The notes: generated by a model not told the origin, from the sequence alone. DNA of 64,000 nt from CALKHT01 sp964511575 (GCA_964511575.1 CAZEFM010000007.1:1-64000), one strand, 5' to 3'. Shown: positions 1 through 8,772, numbered from the stretch's first letter. Made by a program: numbers and translations.

Positions 1-109
1 CGATGGAGTCTTTAACGAGCGGTTTAACCTTAACTCGTCGCATATTGCCTTCGTTATCCATTACTGGCGCGTAACCAGCCTCTTCGTCGGCAAATCTGTA
101 AGTACTCAT
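1..109 (-). CDS. Partial hypothetical protein (N-terminal 36 codons)
   Basis: An open frame starts with ATG at 109 and leaves the window at base 1, giving 36 codons that begin MSTYRFADEEAGYAPVMDNE. A good ribosome-binding site (AAAGGTG) lies about six bases upstream. I do not recognise the protein: it is acidic at first, then basic (RRVKVKPLVK), with no signal peptide. Base composition is close to 50% GC with codons such as AGT, AGA, GTT and TTT, clearly more AT-rich than its neighbours. This could mean a recently acquired gene, but a 109-base sample is small. The coding call rests on the start, the ribosome-binding site and the clean frame only. Confidence 0.5.
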   Translation of the reverse strand, partial: MSTYRFADEEAGYAPVMDNEGNMRRVKVKPLVKDSI

Positions 110-245
110 CGATACACCTTTCAATCCGCCTCCAGCTGATTATTTGCGCCGGTTAAGACAAATACAGCAAATCCCTAGATCCCGGCCGACATCCAACTTC
201 GAACTTCTTTCGTCATTCGAATTTCGTCATTCGTCCTTCGCGACC

Positions 246-818
246 TCAATCCACCCTCGGCAGCACCAGCCCCGTCTGGTTCTGGTACTTGCCTGCCTTG
301 TCCTGGTAGCTCACCGAGCAGACGCGGTCGGCTTTCAGAAACACCATCTGGGCGATGCCTTCGTTGGCGTAGATCTTGGCGGGCAGGGGGGTGGTGTTGG
401 AGATTTCCAGCGTCACCTTGCCGCGCCACTCCGGTTCCAGCGGCGTGACGTTGACGATGATGCCGCAGCGGGCGTAGGTGCTCTTGCCCACGCAGATCGC
501 CAGCACATCGCGGGGGATCTCGAAGATCTCCACCGTCTCCGCCAGCGCGAAGGAGTTGGGCGGGATGATCACGTGGTCCTTGCCCGTTTCCTTGGTGTCG
601 ACGGTGACGAACATGTCCTCGCCGAAGGCCTTGGGGTCGATGATCGCCTGTCCGCCGTGGGGTGCGACGTTGGTGAAGATCTTGAACAGCGTGCCCACGC
701 GGGCGTCGTAGCCGTAGCTGGACACGCCGTAGGAGATGTGCCCCGGCCGTTTGAGGTTTTCCTCGAACGGTTCGATGGGGACGAGTTCGCGGATCTGGGT
801 GTCGCTGAGCACAGGCAT
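246..818 (-). CDS. dcd: dCTP deaminase
   Basis: This 190-residue protein deaminates dCTP to dUTP, which feeds dTMP synthesis in the cytoplasm. The family core is visible: SSYGYDAR near residue 33, the active-site segment GKSTYARCGI near residue 110, and PLEPEWRGKVTLEISN, whose glutamate in TLE matches the catalytic glutamate of the family. The C-terminal segment that closes over the nucleotide (YANEGIAQMVFLKADR) is complete, and the length is normal for the trimeric enzyme. The chosen ATG has AAGGG upstream. It stands alone, reading toward the left edge, with a 408-base intergenic region upstream. Whether it is a pure deaminase or also has dUTPase activity cannot be decided from these motifs. 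Confidence 0.93.
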   Translation of the reverse strand: MPVLSDTQIRELVPIEPFEENLKRPGHISYGVSSYGYDARVGTLFKIFTNVAPHGGQAIIDPKAFGEDMFVTVDTKETGKDHVIIPPNSFALAETVEIFEIPRDVLAICVGKSTYARCGIIVNVTPLEPEWRGKVTLEISNTTPLPAKIYANEGIAQMVFLKADRVCSVSYQDKAGKYQNQTGLVLPRVD

Positions 819-1226
819 AACATAACCCTTGGTGTTAACTGAGGTTGCGTATCACGGTCCGGTCGCGGTGGGGCGATCCGGGCCGCGGATCGAGTCGGTT
901 TTCATGGGTGAGCCGTCCGAAATGCCGCTGGGGGCGACGTCTCACCGCGTTCCCAAGACTGAAACGTATGCTACCACTATATCTTGGGGCATCAAGCCCC
1001 ATTTTAACCAAATCTGGTGGGCGAGCCGCCGTGATTTGCCGTAAATCGGCCCGCGACCGCTGCTTAATCGTAGAGGAAAAATTTCGCGCGTGTTAAACGG
1101 GGAAAGATATCGACAGAGGGGCAGACAGGATTTCCACAATTCCGATTCGGGAGGGCGGATTGCAGATGGGCAATGGCGAGCCGGAGCCGCCCGTGCGACG
1201 CGGGCCGGAGCAGCCAAAATCCCGCC
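819..1226. other. Intergenic region between dcd and nrnA
   Basis: These 408 bases hold no convincing gene. A small GC hairpin (TGGGGC, loop ATCAA, GCCCCA, then TTTT) at 985-1005 could be a weak rightward terminator, but no rightward gene precedes it. AT-richer DNA at about 1040-1140 includes one DnaA-box-like word, TTTCCACAA, at about 1133. The dcd promoter should lie at the left end of this region, but I see no clear -35/-10 pair. Confidence 0.4.
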
Positions 1227-2252
1227 TCAGCACAATTCCGTGGCGATCTGACGCACGCGCTGATGCACGGCGTCGAAGCTGTCATCGACCTTCGCCCCGG
1301 CCGCCCGGGCGTGACCGCCGCCGCCGAACTGAGACGCCACCTGGGCAACGTTGATCGCCTCCGGCCCCGGCTTGGAGCGGAAGCTCATCCGAATGGCGGG
1401 CCGAGGGTCGCCGTTGTGCGCCGGCGGCTCGGTGATGAGCACCACCATCTGCACCGTCTCGATCGCCTGCGGGATGTCGATGAACCGTTCCGTTTCCTCC
1501 GGCCAGGCGCCCGTGTCGGCGAAATCGTGTGCCCGGAGCGACATCACCGCCACCTTTCGGTCGCACAGCAGCTCCATGCTGTTGAGCGCACGGATCATCA
1601 GCAGCAGCTTTTCCGGCCGCTCGTTCTGTTCGAGTTGGGCGTAGAGGGCGGCATGGTCGACGCCTTCGCGTTTGAGCCGGGCCGCCAGTTCGTGCGTGGC
1701 GGGGCGGGTGTTGGAGAAGCGGAACCAGCCGGTATCCGAGGCGATGCCGATGAACAGGGCATCGGCGATGGTGGGGTCGTATGGCACGCCCATGGCGTCG
1801 ATGATCTGGGCGACGATTTCACAGCACGCCGCCGCGTTGCCGTCGATCAGCCGCCACCGCGCTTCGACATCGCCGCTGAGGTGATGGTCGACGATGAGCG
1901 TGCGATCGAGCCAGGGCTCGAGCACCGAACGCATCGGCGCCAACTGCGACCATGCGCCCGTGTCGAGGATCACCACCAGGTCCGGCTCGTCGATGGCGAG
2001 GTCCGGCTGATGGATCTGCACGAGGTCGTAGCCCTTCAGGTCGCGGAAGTTGCCCGGCACGGCAGGCATGAGCACCGCCTGGGGCTTGCCGCCCTTGGCG
2101 CGGATCGCCGCCGCCATCGCCACCACACTGCCGAACGCATCACCGTCCGGTTTGGCATGGGTCGTGAGCAGCACGCGCTGACCCGATCGGCCGAGCATGT
2201 CCGCGACAAACGAGATATCCGTGTTGGCAACGTAGGAAGCGTTCAAGTTCAA
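1227..2252 (-). CDS. nrnA: DHH/DHHA1 phosphoesterase, NrnA-like oligoribonuclease/pAp phosphatase
   Basis: The 341-residue protein belongs to the DHH family. Proteins of the NrnA type degrade short oligoribonucleotides and dephosphorylate pAp in the cytoplasm. Metal-binding motifs appear in order: THAKPDGDAFGS near residue 31, ILDTG near 95, VDHH near 121 and SDTGWFRFSNT near 173. The C-terminal DHHA1 substrate-binding domain ends with GGGGHARAAG. The frame opens with TTG at 2252 and no clear ribosome-binding site. No ATG precedes the first motif at a suitable distance, so the exact start is uncertain. It lies 45 bases downstream of ribF on the same strand, an association seen in many bacteria around the rbfA-truB-ribF region, so the two are probably co-transcribed. 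Confidence 0.88.
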   Translation of the reverse strand: MNLNASYVANTDISFVADMLGRSGQRVLLTTHAKPDGDAFGSVVAMAAAIRAKGGKPQAVLMPAVPGNFRDLKGYDLVQIHQPDLAIDEPDLVVILDTGAWSQLAPMRSVLEPWLDRTLIVDHHLSGDVEARWRLIDGNAAACCEIVAQIIDAMGVPYDPTIADALFIGIASDTGWFRFSNTRPATHELAARLKREGVDHAALYAQLEQNERPEKLLLMIRALNSMELLCDRKVAVMSLRAHDFADTGAWPEETERFIDIPQAIETVQMVVLITEPPAHNGDPRPAIRMSFRSKPGPEAINVAQVASQFGGGGHARAAGAKVDDSFDAVHQRVRQIATELC

Positions 2253-2297
2253 AATTCAGGCTTGTAAGGGCACTATCGGGAATTCGCGCTCCGCCGT

Positions 2298-3239
2298 TTA
2301 CATCGGGCCCAGCAGTCCCGCATTGTACCAGTCGCGGGTGCGGTCGATGTCGCGGTGCAGTTGGTTCTGCAGCGTGGCGACGCTGGGGAAGCGTTCCTGA
2401 TCGCGCAACCAGCGGTGGAACCGCAGCGTGATCGTGTAGCCGTACAGATCGCCATCGTAGTCGATCAGGTGCGCTTCGATCGCCAGCTTGCGCTGATCGA
2501 ACGTGGGTTTGATGCCCACACTGATGGCGGCGGGGAACTTCTGCCTGCTCACCGCCTCCACGGTGCCCGCATAGACGCCCGGACGCGGCAGTTGATGCTC
2601 GTGCAGGGCATCCACATCCAGATTCGCCGTCGGCACGCCGATCGTGCGGCCGCGACGCTCACCCGTCACCACCCGACTCGTCAGAGCGTATGGCTGCGTG
2701 AGGCACCGCGTCACGTCGAGCATGCGACCCTGTGCCGCCAGCCACCGCACGAACGAACTGCTCACCGGAGCGAGCAGTTGATCCGTCAGCGCCACGCTCA
2801 CCGGGTCAAGCACCACCGTTTCAAAGTCGTACGTCTCGCCGAACCGCGTCAGGGCCGCGGTATCACCCGCCCGCCCCTTGCCGAAGCGGAAGCCCCGGCC
2901 CTCCACCATCGCAACCGGGTGATAATCGCCCACCAGCTTGCGGATGAACGTCTCGGCGTCGAGCGACAGCACCGACTCGGTCGGCTCCATCACCACGACC
3001 CGATCCGCGCCAGCGTCGTGCAGTGCGGCGATCTTCTGATCCAGCGACATCAATCGCGGCGGCTGCGTCCCGGGACGTAGCACCGTCGCCGGGTGCGGGT
3101 CGAACGTCATCGCGACCACCTTCGCGCCCGACGCCGCCGCACGTTCCCGTGCCGTTTCGAGGATGCGGCGGTGCCCCAGGTGCACCCCATCAAAGTTCCC
3201 GATCGTGATGACCGTGCGATCCGACATGTGCGTAAGCAT
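2298..3239 (-). CDS. ribF: Bifunctional riboflavin kinase / FAD synthetase
   Basis: RibF phosphorylates riboflavin to FMN and adenylylates FMN to FAD. The N-terminal nucleotidyltransferase domain shows GNFDGVHLGH, TFDPHP and the VEGRGFRFGKGRAGD segment. The C-terminal flavokinase domain shows GERRGRTIGVPTANLD, SVGIKPTFD and IEAHLIDYDGDLYG, which carries the catalytic acid. I start at ATG 3239 (MLTHMSDRTV). ATG 3227 is equally possible and sits right before the conserved ITIGNFDG strand. Neither has a good ribosome-binding site. The frame remains open further upstream, but that part looks non-coding. It precedes nrnA in the same direction and is divergent from the beta-helix protein gene. Confidence 0.93.
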   Translation of the reverse strand: MLTHMSDRTVITIGNFDGVHLGHRRILETARERAAASGAKVVAMTFDPHPATVLRPGTQPPRLMSLDQKIAALHDAGADRVVVMEPTESVLSLDAETFIRKLVGDYHPVAMVEGRGFRFGKGRAGDTAALTRFGETYDFETVVLDPVSVALTDQLLAPVSSSFVRWLAAQGRMLDVTRCLTQPYALTSRVVTGERRGRTIGVPTANLDVDALHEHQLPRPGVYAGTVEAVSRQKFPAAISVGIKPTFDQRKLAIEAHLIDYDGDLYGYTITLRFHRWLRDQERFPSVATLQNQLHRDIDRTRDWYNAGLLGPM

Positions 3240-3376
3240 AGCAAAGCCGCGGCCGGACAGGCGGATGCGCGATCGGCGGGGGAACATCGCCTTTGCTGGG
3301 GCGTGGGCGTACACCATCCCGCTGCCTGCCAATCGTGCATGATCGTGGTACGTTCAGCGATGAAAGGAGCAACGGC

Positions 3377-4975
3377 GTGAAACAAACGACGGGGCTGACA
3401 CGCAGTCGATGGGGCGCCGCGATGATGGCCGCGCTGCTTGGGCTGCTCGCCGCGCGGGGAATGGCGGACGATCGCATCGATGCGGCCGATCAACCCACGC
3501 CTCGCTACTCGGCCCTGTGGGGTGTCGACGGCGAGCGATACGATCCGACGGGCCGATTGCCCGACTTTTCCTTCGCCGGTTACCGACAGGGCGAAGCGCC
3601 GCTGCCCGACACGACGGGGCCAGCCGTCACCAGCGTTCGCGATCACGGTGCGGTGGGCGATGGCGAGACGGACGACACGCAGGCCTTTCGTCGCGCCATC
3701 GCCGCAACGGAGCGCGGGATCATCGATGTGCCGCCCGGCCGATACATCCTGACCGACCTCATCCAAATCGAGAAGCCCGGCGTCATCCTGCGGGGAGCCG
3801 GCCCCGACCGCACGACGCTTCACTTTCCCAAGCCGCTGCACGCGATCCACCCGCGCAACGCTTCCACGACCGGCGGGCAGGCCACCAGCGCCTACTCGTG
3901 GTCCGGCGGGTTTCTCATCATCCAGGGCGACTTCCGCACACGCACACTCACCACGATCCGCCACCCAGCCAAACGCGGCACGTCGATGTTCGAGGTGGAC
4001 GATGCGTCGCGCCTGCAACCGGGACAGTTCGTTGAGCTGGCCGCGATGGAACGCCGCGCCTCCGAAACGGACGATCGCAACGCGCTGGCGCGCCACCTTT
4101 ACGCCAACGACCCCGGCGACCTGTCCAACCGCAACGGTCATACCCTCACCCGTTATGTCGTTCGTATCGAAAGCGTTGAGGGCAGTTGCGTGACGATCGA
4201 TCGGCCGCTTCGCTGGGATGTGCAGTCGCAATGGCGCGCCGAGGTGCGTTCGTTTGAACCGACGGTGACCGAATCGGGCATCGTGGATCTGAGCATCTCC
4301 TTCCCGGTGACGCCATACAAGGGCCACTTCACCGAGCAGGGGTTCAACGCCATCGTGCTGAACGGCGTTGCCCACTGCTTCGTCCGCAACGTGGTGATTG
4401 CCAACTGCGACAGCGGGCTGTTCATCAGCGGCCGGTTCTGCACGCTTCAGGACATCACCTTCACTTCCGATCGCCCAACCGACCGCGGCAAACATCACGG
4501 TCACCACGGCATCACGTTTGGGACCGCCGCGTGTGAGAATCTCTTCACCCGGTTCGACTTCCGCATGCGGTTCATCCACGACATCACCATGACGGCATGC
4601 GCCAACGGCAACGTCGTCGCATCGGGCAGGGGGATGGACCTGTGCTTCGACCATCATCGGCGGGCGCCTCACGGCAATCTGTTCACCGATCTGGACCTCG
4701 GCGTCGGCTCGCGGATGTACGCCAGCGGCGGCGGGCAGGGGCTGGGGCGTCATTCCGGTGCGTTGACGACGTTCTGGGGCATCCGTTCGCAGCGGCCGGT
4801 TCCCGCACCGCCGCGACACTTCGCGCCCGACCTCATCACCCTCGTGGCGGTCCACACCCGGGCGGAGCCGCGCCAGGATATTGATGGCATTTGGATCGAA
4901 CCTCTTGCCGACATACCCCATGAGCCGATAAATCTGTATGAAGCGATGCTCCGTCGTCGCCTCGGCCAACCATGA
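3377..4975 (+). CDS. Secreted pectate-lyase-superfamily (right-handed beta-helix) protein
   Basis: The 532-residue protein starts with GTG at 3377, chosen because AAAGGAG lies seven bases upstream. A signal peptide follows (positive residues, then AAMMAALLGLLAARGMA before DDR), so export is expected. The segment VRDHGAVGDGETDDTQAFRRAI is the classic opening of the Pectate_lyase_3/GH28-type fold, followed by IIDVPPGRYIL and GVILRGAGPDRTTL. The rest looks like repeated beta-helix turns with many Asn, His and Gly residues. This fold is used by polysaccharide lyases, glycosidases and non-catalytic proteins, and I cannot name the substrate. It stands alone, 34 bases before a SYLF lipoprotein gene in the same direction. 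Confidence 0.8.
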   Translation: MKQTTGLTRSRWGAAMMAALLGLLAARGMADDRIDAADQPTPRYSALWGVDGERYDPTGRLPDFSFAGYRQGEAPLPDTTGPAVTSVRDHGAVGDGETDDTQAFRRAIAATERGIIDVPPGRYILTDLIQIEKPGVILRGAGPDRTTLHFPKPLHAIHPRNASTTGGQATSAYSWSGGFLIIQGDFRTRTLTTIRHPAKRGTSMFEVDDASRLQPGQFVELAAMERRASETDDRNALARHLYANDPGDLSNRNGHTLTRYVVRIESVEGSCVTIDRPLRWDVQSQWRAEVRSFEPTVTESGIVDLSISFPVTPYKGHFTEQGFNAIVLNGVAHCFVRNVVIANCDSGLFISGRFCTLQDITFTSDRPTDRGKHHGHHGITFGTAACENLFTRFDFRMRFIHDITMTACANGNVVASGRGMDLCFDHHRRAPHGNLFTDLDLGVGSRMYASGGGQGLGRHSGALTTFWGIRSQRPVPAPPRHFAPDLITLVAVHTRAEPRQDIDGIWIEPLADIPHEPINLYEAMLRRRLGQP

Positions 4976-5009
4976 TGTGTCTTGTGTGGAGATCAGAAAG
5001 GAACCCGTT

Positions 5010-5546
5010 ATGCCACGAATCGTCGCTTTGATGCTTGGTCTTGTCCTGACGCTTGTTGCCTGTTCGACGGCTCCGAGCACCGCGGAGAAGCGTGCCGACC
5101 TGGAGGTCAACGCCAATCGCGCCATCGACCGCGCTAAGGCGAGCGATCCGGGCCTGGCGACCATTCTCGACAACGCTGCCGGCTACGCCGTCTTCCCCAC
5201 GGTCGGCAAGGGCGGGGCGGGCATCGGCGGGGCATACGGACGGGGCATCCTCTACGAGAACCACGTCCCTGTGGGCTACTGCGACCTGTCGCAGGCGTCG
5301 ATCGGTTTCCAGCTCGGCGGACAGGCGTACACCGAAATCATCTGCTTCGAAAATGAGGATGCGCTGTCGCACTTCAAGAGCGGCAACCTCGCGTTCGATG
5401 CCCGTGCCTCAGCCGTCGCGCTCAAGTCCGGCGCCAGTGCCGAAGCTCAGTATGCCGACGGCGTGATGGTCTTCACCCTCGGTGAGACGGGGTTGATGTA
5501 CCAGGCATCCATCGGCGGTCAGCGCTTCACGTACCAGCCGAAGTAA
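5010..5546 (+). CDS. SYLF-domain (Ysc84-like) lipoprotein
   Basis: The 178-residue protein begins at ATG 5010 with AGAAAGGA upstream. The N-terminus MPRIVALMLGLVLTLVACS is a lipoprotein signal with lipobox LVAC, so the mature protein should be lipidated at that Cys. The remainder matches the SYLF (Ysc84) domain: NAAGYAVFPTVGKGGAGIGGAYGRGILYE, SIGFQLGGQAYTEIICF and a C-terminal barrel-like stretch. In eukaryotes this domain binds phosphoinositides. In bacteria its role is unknown, and the proteins are usually predicted to be envelope-associated. It converges on the RdgC-like gene, with a GC hairpin between the two. Confidence 0.85.
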   Translation: MPRIVALMLGLVLTLVACSTAPSTAEKRADLEVNANRAIDRAKASDPGLATILDNAAGYAVFPTVGKGGAGIGGAYGRGILYENHVPVGYCDLSQASIGFQLGGQAYTEIICFENEDALSHFKSGNLAFDARASAVALKSGASAEAQYADGVMVFTLGETGLMYQASIGGQRFTYQPK

Positions 5547-5575
5547 CGTTCCCAAGCATGCAGGCAGGCATGAAC

Positions 5576-5600
5576 CGGCGCGGCACATCGCCGCGCCGTT
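5576..5600. terminator. Bidirectional terminator-like hairpin
   Basis: A perfect nine-base-pair stem (CGGCGCGGC and GCCGCGCCG) with loop ACATC lies midway between the convergent SYLF gene and the RdgC-like gene. The trailing T-tract is poor (TTGTG), so this may be a weak or factor-assisted terminator for both strands. Confidence 0.5.
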
Positions 5601-5623
5601 GTGCCATGGGTGCATCGAGGCGG

Positions 5624-6925
5624 TTACACCGCTTGCGGTTCGGCGTCGACCACCACGGGTTCCGATGCGTTGGCTGCGGCAGCGGTGCGCGGTCGGCGGC
5701 GATCGCGGATCCACTGCCGAATCGATTGACGCTTGCCCGACCAGGCGGAACTGGTGCGCTCCTCCAGAAACGTGCGGTACAGCCCATCCAGCGCCTCAGC
5801 GAGCTTGCGCGTGAGGATCACCCGCGCTTCGGTGAGCTGACGCGCCGTTTCTGCATCGCCCACCTGCGGCAGGGCGGCGCTGGACACCGCCATGCGATCA
5901 CCCTGCAGCGCCAGCTCCCACTGCAAGCCTTCGGTGGCATCCGCGAGGATCAGGTTCACCTTGCGCGGCCACTTGCCGGTCGCCAGCGCTTCGGCGGCTT
6001 CGGGCAGACGCGTCGGGCCGTCGCCACGCAGCGTCTGCTTGCCCGCAGCACCCCACGCGCAGTCCATTTCCAGCGACTTGTCGAACACCAGGCCGTAGGA
6101 AATCTTCTCGCCTTTGGTGTTGACGATGTCGACCATGCCCTCATCGGTTTCGATCTTCCACCACAGCCAGATGAGCCATTCGTTGCCGAGGAAGTCGCGG
6201 GTGTTGCTGGAAGCAAACGCCCAGGGGGTGGTGGGAATGGAAATATCCTGCGGTCCGGCCGCGTCCTCGTGATCGACCCGCGCCTGAGGCGGGGGCGGCG
6301 TGAAGGGCGAAGGTCGCAGGTCTTCAAAGTCGCGGCGATGGCCTTCAGCCTGCATCACCTCGCCTGCCAGTGATCCGGCGGACACCGGTTCGATGTCAAG
6401 CTTGAAGCAGCGCTGCATCAGCAGCGCCAACTGCTCGGCCACCGTGGTGCCCGAGGCGGCGCAGAAGAGCATTCCCGATGCCAGATCCCACAGCACCGGA
6501 ATCAGCTTCGATCGGCGATATTTGCCCGCGGCGAGTTCCTCGTGCAGTTGACGGTCGGCGAGTTCCGCCGCCTCGCGTTTCTGCGCCTTGGAAGCGAAGC
6601 CCGAGGGGTTGCCCGCCGCCAGCGTCTGCACCTGCATCTGCCGATATGCCTGCTTCACCTCGGCGGGCACCTTGTTGGTGTCCAGCCGCATCGCGAACAG
6701 CAGCACATCGCTCGCGCCAAAGATGTTCTTTTCGTAGGTGAACTGCGTGTCGAAGAGGTGTTCGCCAGCGGTCCAGCCGGTTTCCACTTCGCTGGGCGCG
6801 CCGATGGGCGACTCGCGGAAGGCGTACTCGGCCAATCGCTCCAGCGTGGTCGCATCGGCAACCGTCGGGGCGTGACCCGACACGCGGAATCGGGTGAAAC
6901 TGACGCGACCGCTGTGAAAGCTCAT
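5624..6925 (-). CDS. RdgC-like protein (putative recombination-associated protein)
   Basis: The 433-residue protein starts at ATG 6925, picked because GGGAG lies seven bases upstream. An N-terminal strand segment (SGRVSFTRFRVSG) and a central segment (KLIPVLWDLASGMLFCAASG, then VAEQLALLMQRCFKLDIEPVSAG) resemble the organisation of RdgC, a ring-shaped DNA-binding protein that restrains RecA. The C-terminus adds about 60 basic, low-complexity residues (SGKRQSIRQWIRDRRRP), and the protein is longer than the roughly 300-residue enterobacterial RdgC. The gene lies 148 bases downstream of dnaN on the same strand, which fits a role in replication or recombination. The family assignment comes from the pattern of motifs only and is tentative. 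A planctomycete-specific family of unknown function is the alternative. Confidence 0.5.
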   Translation of the reverse strand: MSFHSGRVSFTRFRVSGHAPTVADATTLERLAEYAFRESPIGAPSEVETGWTAGEHLFDTQFTYEKNIFGASDVLLFAMRLDTNKVPAEVKQAYRQMQVQTLAAGNPSGFASKAQKREAAELADRQLHEELAAGKYRRSKLIPVLWDLASGMLFCAASGTTVAEQLALLMQRCFKLDIEPVSAGSLAGEVMQAEGHRRDFEDLRPSPFTPPPPQARVDHEDAAGPQDISIPTTPWAFASSNTRDFLGNEWLIWLWWKIETDEGMVDIVNTKGEKISYGLVFDKSLEMDCAWGAAGKQTLRGDGPTRLPEAAEALATGKWPRKVNLILADATEGLQWELALQGDRMAVSSAALPQVGDAETARQLTEARVILTRKLAEALDGLYRTFLEERTSSAWSGKRQSIRQWIRDRRRPRTAAAANASEPVVVDAEPQAV

Positions 6926-7073
6926 CAACTCGCTCCCATCAAACAACTCGGGTGTGGTTGCTTCAGCGAACCACGAACCACCGCCCGCCGATTGTATCGG
7001 TGACGGTCACGGGTCAGGCGCTGTGGATTACCTGTCGGGCCGAACGTGGAAACCTTGTGTTGTTCGGCCGTGC

Positions 7074-8174
7074 TCAGCCCAGATTCACCGGCATGATCAC
7101 GTACAGAAACTCCGAGCCTGTGCGGATCACGCCCGGCTTGTTGGGCGCTTTGAATTCGAAGGTGATGCGATCCTCCTCAACCACCTTGAGCGCATCGAGC
7201 ACGTAGTGCGGGTTGAAGCCGATGTCCATCGGCTCGCCCTGAAACTCGGGCAGGTCCACGTCGATCGTCGCTTCGCCCATTTCCGGCGCCCGGCTGGAAA
7301 GGGTCAGCCCGTTGCCGCTGAACGACATGCGCACGCCCTTGGATTCCTCGTTGGTCAGCAGCGCGGCACGTCGTACAGCACTGGCGAAGGCGTCGGTGCC
7401 CAGCGACGCCTTGCGGTCGCTGTCTTTGGGGATGACGTCGCGGTAGGGCGGGAAGTTGCCCTCGACAAGGTTCGATGCCAGCAGCGAGTCTTCGCTGGCG
7501 AAGAGGATCTGGTTGTCGACGAAGCGAACGCGCACGGACGTTTCACCATCGTGGAAGAGCTTGAGCAGGATGTTCAGCGCCTTGGTCGGAACGATGGCGG
7601 AGCGCTGGTCGCCTTCGCCGGCCTTGCAGGTGGTGCGCGCCATGGCGAGGCGGTGCCCATCGGTGGCGACGACCGCCAGTTTGTTCTTTTCGCGGTCGAA
7701 CAGCACGCCGTTGATCGCGTAGCGGCTGTTTTCGCGGGCGGTGGCGAAGATCGTTTGAGCGACGATCTTGTGCAGGTCGCCGGCCGTTAACTCGAAGTTG
7801 GCTTCGCCTTCAAAGGTCGGCAGCGATGGGAAGTCATCCGCGGGATAGCCCAGCAGCTTGAAGTGCGAGTCCGCGGTTTTGATGTGCGTTTCGTCGCCCT
7901 TCGTTTCGAGGGTGAGCGTCGGGTCGATCGATTCGCGAACGATCTGGTTGAGTTTGTCGGCCGGCACCAATGCCACGCCGGGCTCGGACACTTCGACGCG
8001 TCCGGTCGACACCTGTACCGCCACTTCCAGATCAGTCGCGGCGAGGGTGAGCGTCGCGTCCGCAGCCGTCAGCTTCACGCAGGTGAGCACCGGTTTGGGC
8101 GTGCGTGTCGCCACCACGCCTCCCACCAGGTTCAAGGATTCCAGCAGTGCCGCGCGATCGCAGATGACTTTCAT
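7074..8174 (-). CDS. dnaN: DNA polymerase III beta subunit (sliding clamp)
   Basis: The 366-residue protein is the ring-shaped processivity clamp, two copies of which encircle DNA. The three-domain length and hallmark segments are present: MKVICDRAALLESLNLV at the start, YPADDFPSLP at about residue 119, ARENSRYAINGVLFD near 145, DGHRLAM in the second domain, and the C-terminal end YVIMPVNLG, which forms the edge of the peptide-binding pocket. The start is ATG 8174, with GGAAG upstream. A TTG six bases earlier is possible. dnaA, recF and gyrB are not next to it, so this is not the classical dnaA-dnaN-recF arrangement. A 598-base intergenic region lies upstream. Confidence 0.95.
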   Translation of the reverse strand: MKVICDRAALLESLNLVGGVVATRTPKPVLTCVKLTAADATLTLAATDLEVAVQVSTGRVEVSEPGVALVPADKLNQIVRESIDPTLTLETKGDETHIKTADSHFKLLGYPADDFPSLPTFEGEANFELTAGDLHKIVAQTIFATARENSRYAINGVLFDREKNKLAVVATDGHRLAMARTTCKAGEGDQRSAIVPTKALNILLKLFHDGETSVRVRFVDNQILFASEDSLLASNLVEGNFPPYRDVIPKDSDRKASLGTDAFASAVRRAALLTNEESKGVRMSFSGNGLTLSSRAPEMGEATIDVDLPEFQGEPMDIGFNPHYVLDALKVVEEDRITFEFKAPNKPGVIRTGSEFLYVIMPVNLG

Positions 8175-8772
8175 GCCCAATCTTCCGTTTACATGTGTCT
8201 TGGACCGCAGAGGGTACCGTTTGGTGCACGCCCCAGCAACCGGGGAAGGGGAGGGGGATTGCCGATTGGTGCGTGCCGAGTGTCGGGTTTCGATTGTCGA
8301 TTGCCAATGGCCGATTGATGGCGGACACCTCGGTTGCGGCTTGGGTCAGGCAGGCGGGTGCTCTCCTGCGATGTCACCCCCCCCATGGGGCGAGTCGCGA
8401 CATCGGATTGTAAGACTTTTGTGTTGCAGGGGTTCGGGTGATTTTGGGCGATGTCACCCCCACGACAAAGACGACATGGTCTTTTGAATTGCGGATGGCG
8501 GATTTCGTATTGCGGGTTTGATTCAAGTGCGGATGGGAAAGGATGTTATTGCGTCTTGGCATCTGATCGCTGACCTCCGGCCTCTACCTCTGATGGGTAC
8601 CGAATTTTATCCTAATATGATGCGGAAATCAATCGTGTGGCGTTGGTGGGGATGGTGTTCTGGGCGGGGGGCGGTTGTTCTTGCTAAAATGATTGGCTTG
8701 TTTGCGGCGGTGGGATGGATTCCCGGGCTGCGGGAGGGGGAAACGTTTGACCTTAATCATGGAGAGCGACGC
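8175..8772. other. Long divergent intergenic region (dnaN / fba)
   Basis: These 598 bases must contain the promoters of dnaN (leftward) and fba (rightward). I see no gene and no cluster of DnaA boxes. The word GCGATGTCACCCCC occurs at 8368-8381 and again at 8448-8461. The first copy is part of a hairpin whose outer arms are CGATGTC (8369-8375) and GACATCG (8399-8405). The second begins a 49-base element repeated at 36946. Near 8610 there is an AT-rich stretch with TAATAT at 8613, a possible -10 for fba. GGGATGGATTCCCGGGCT at about 8712 looks like a degenerate member of the GGAT/ATCC hairpin family. Confidence 0.55.
8448..8496 (-). repeat. 49-base dispersed intergenic repeat, copy A
   Basis: The reverse complement of this segment is identical, base for base, to 36946-36994. 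Similarity continues with mismatches and one gap for about 25 bases on the AT-rich side (to about 8513). The core contains GTCGT twice (spaced by CTTT) and short inverted arms ATGTC/GACAT. It sits upstream of both dnaN and fba. Confidence 0.85.

Noticed and set aside
3107..5173. A 688-codon open frame on the - strand
   Set aside because: It is antisense to the beta-helix protein and runs into ribF in another frame. No ribosome-binding site or motif supports it.
8374..8562. A short - strand frame whose translation resembles a + strand frame at 36817-37284 (shared KDHVVFVVGVTS)
   Set aside because: The similarity is explained by the 49-base DNA repeat. Outside the repeat the two translations diverge fully and neither frame has a ribosome-binding site, so I treat the element as non-coding.
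8175..8772. Replication origin next to dnaN
   Set aside because: No cluster of DnaA boxes (TTATCCACA-like) and no strongly AT-rich unwinding region was seen, and dnaA is not adjacent.
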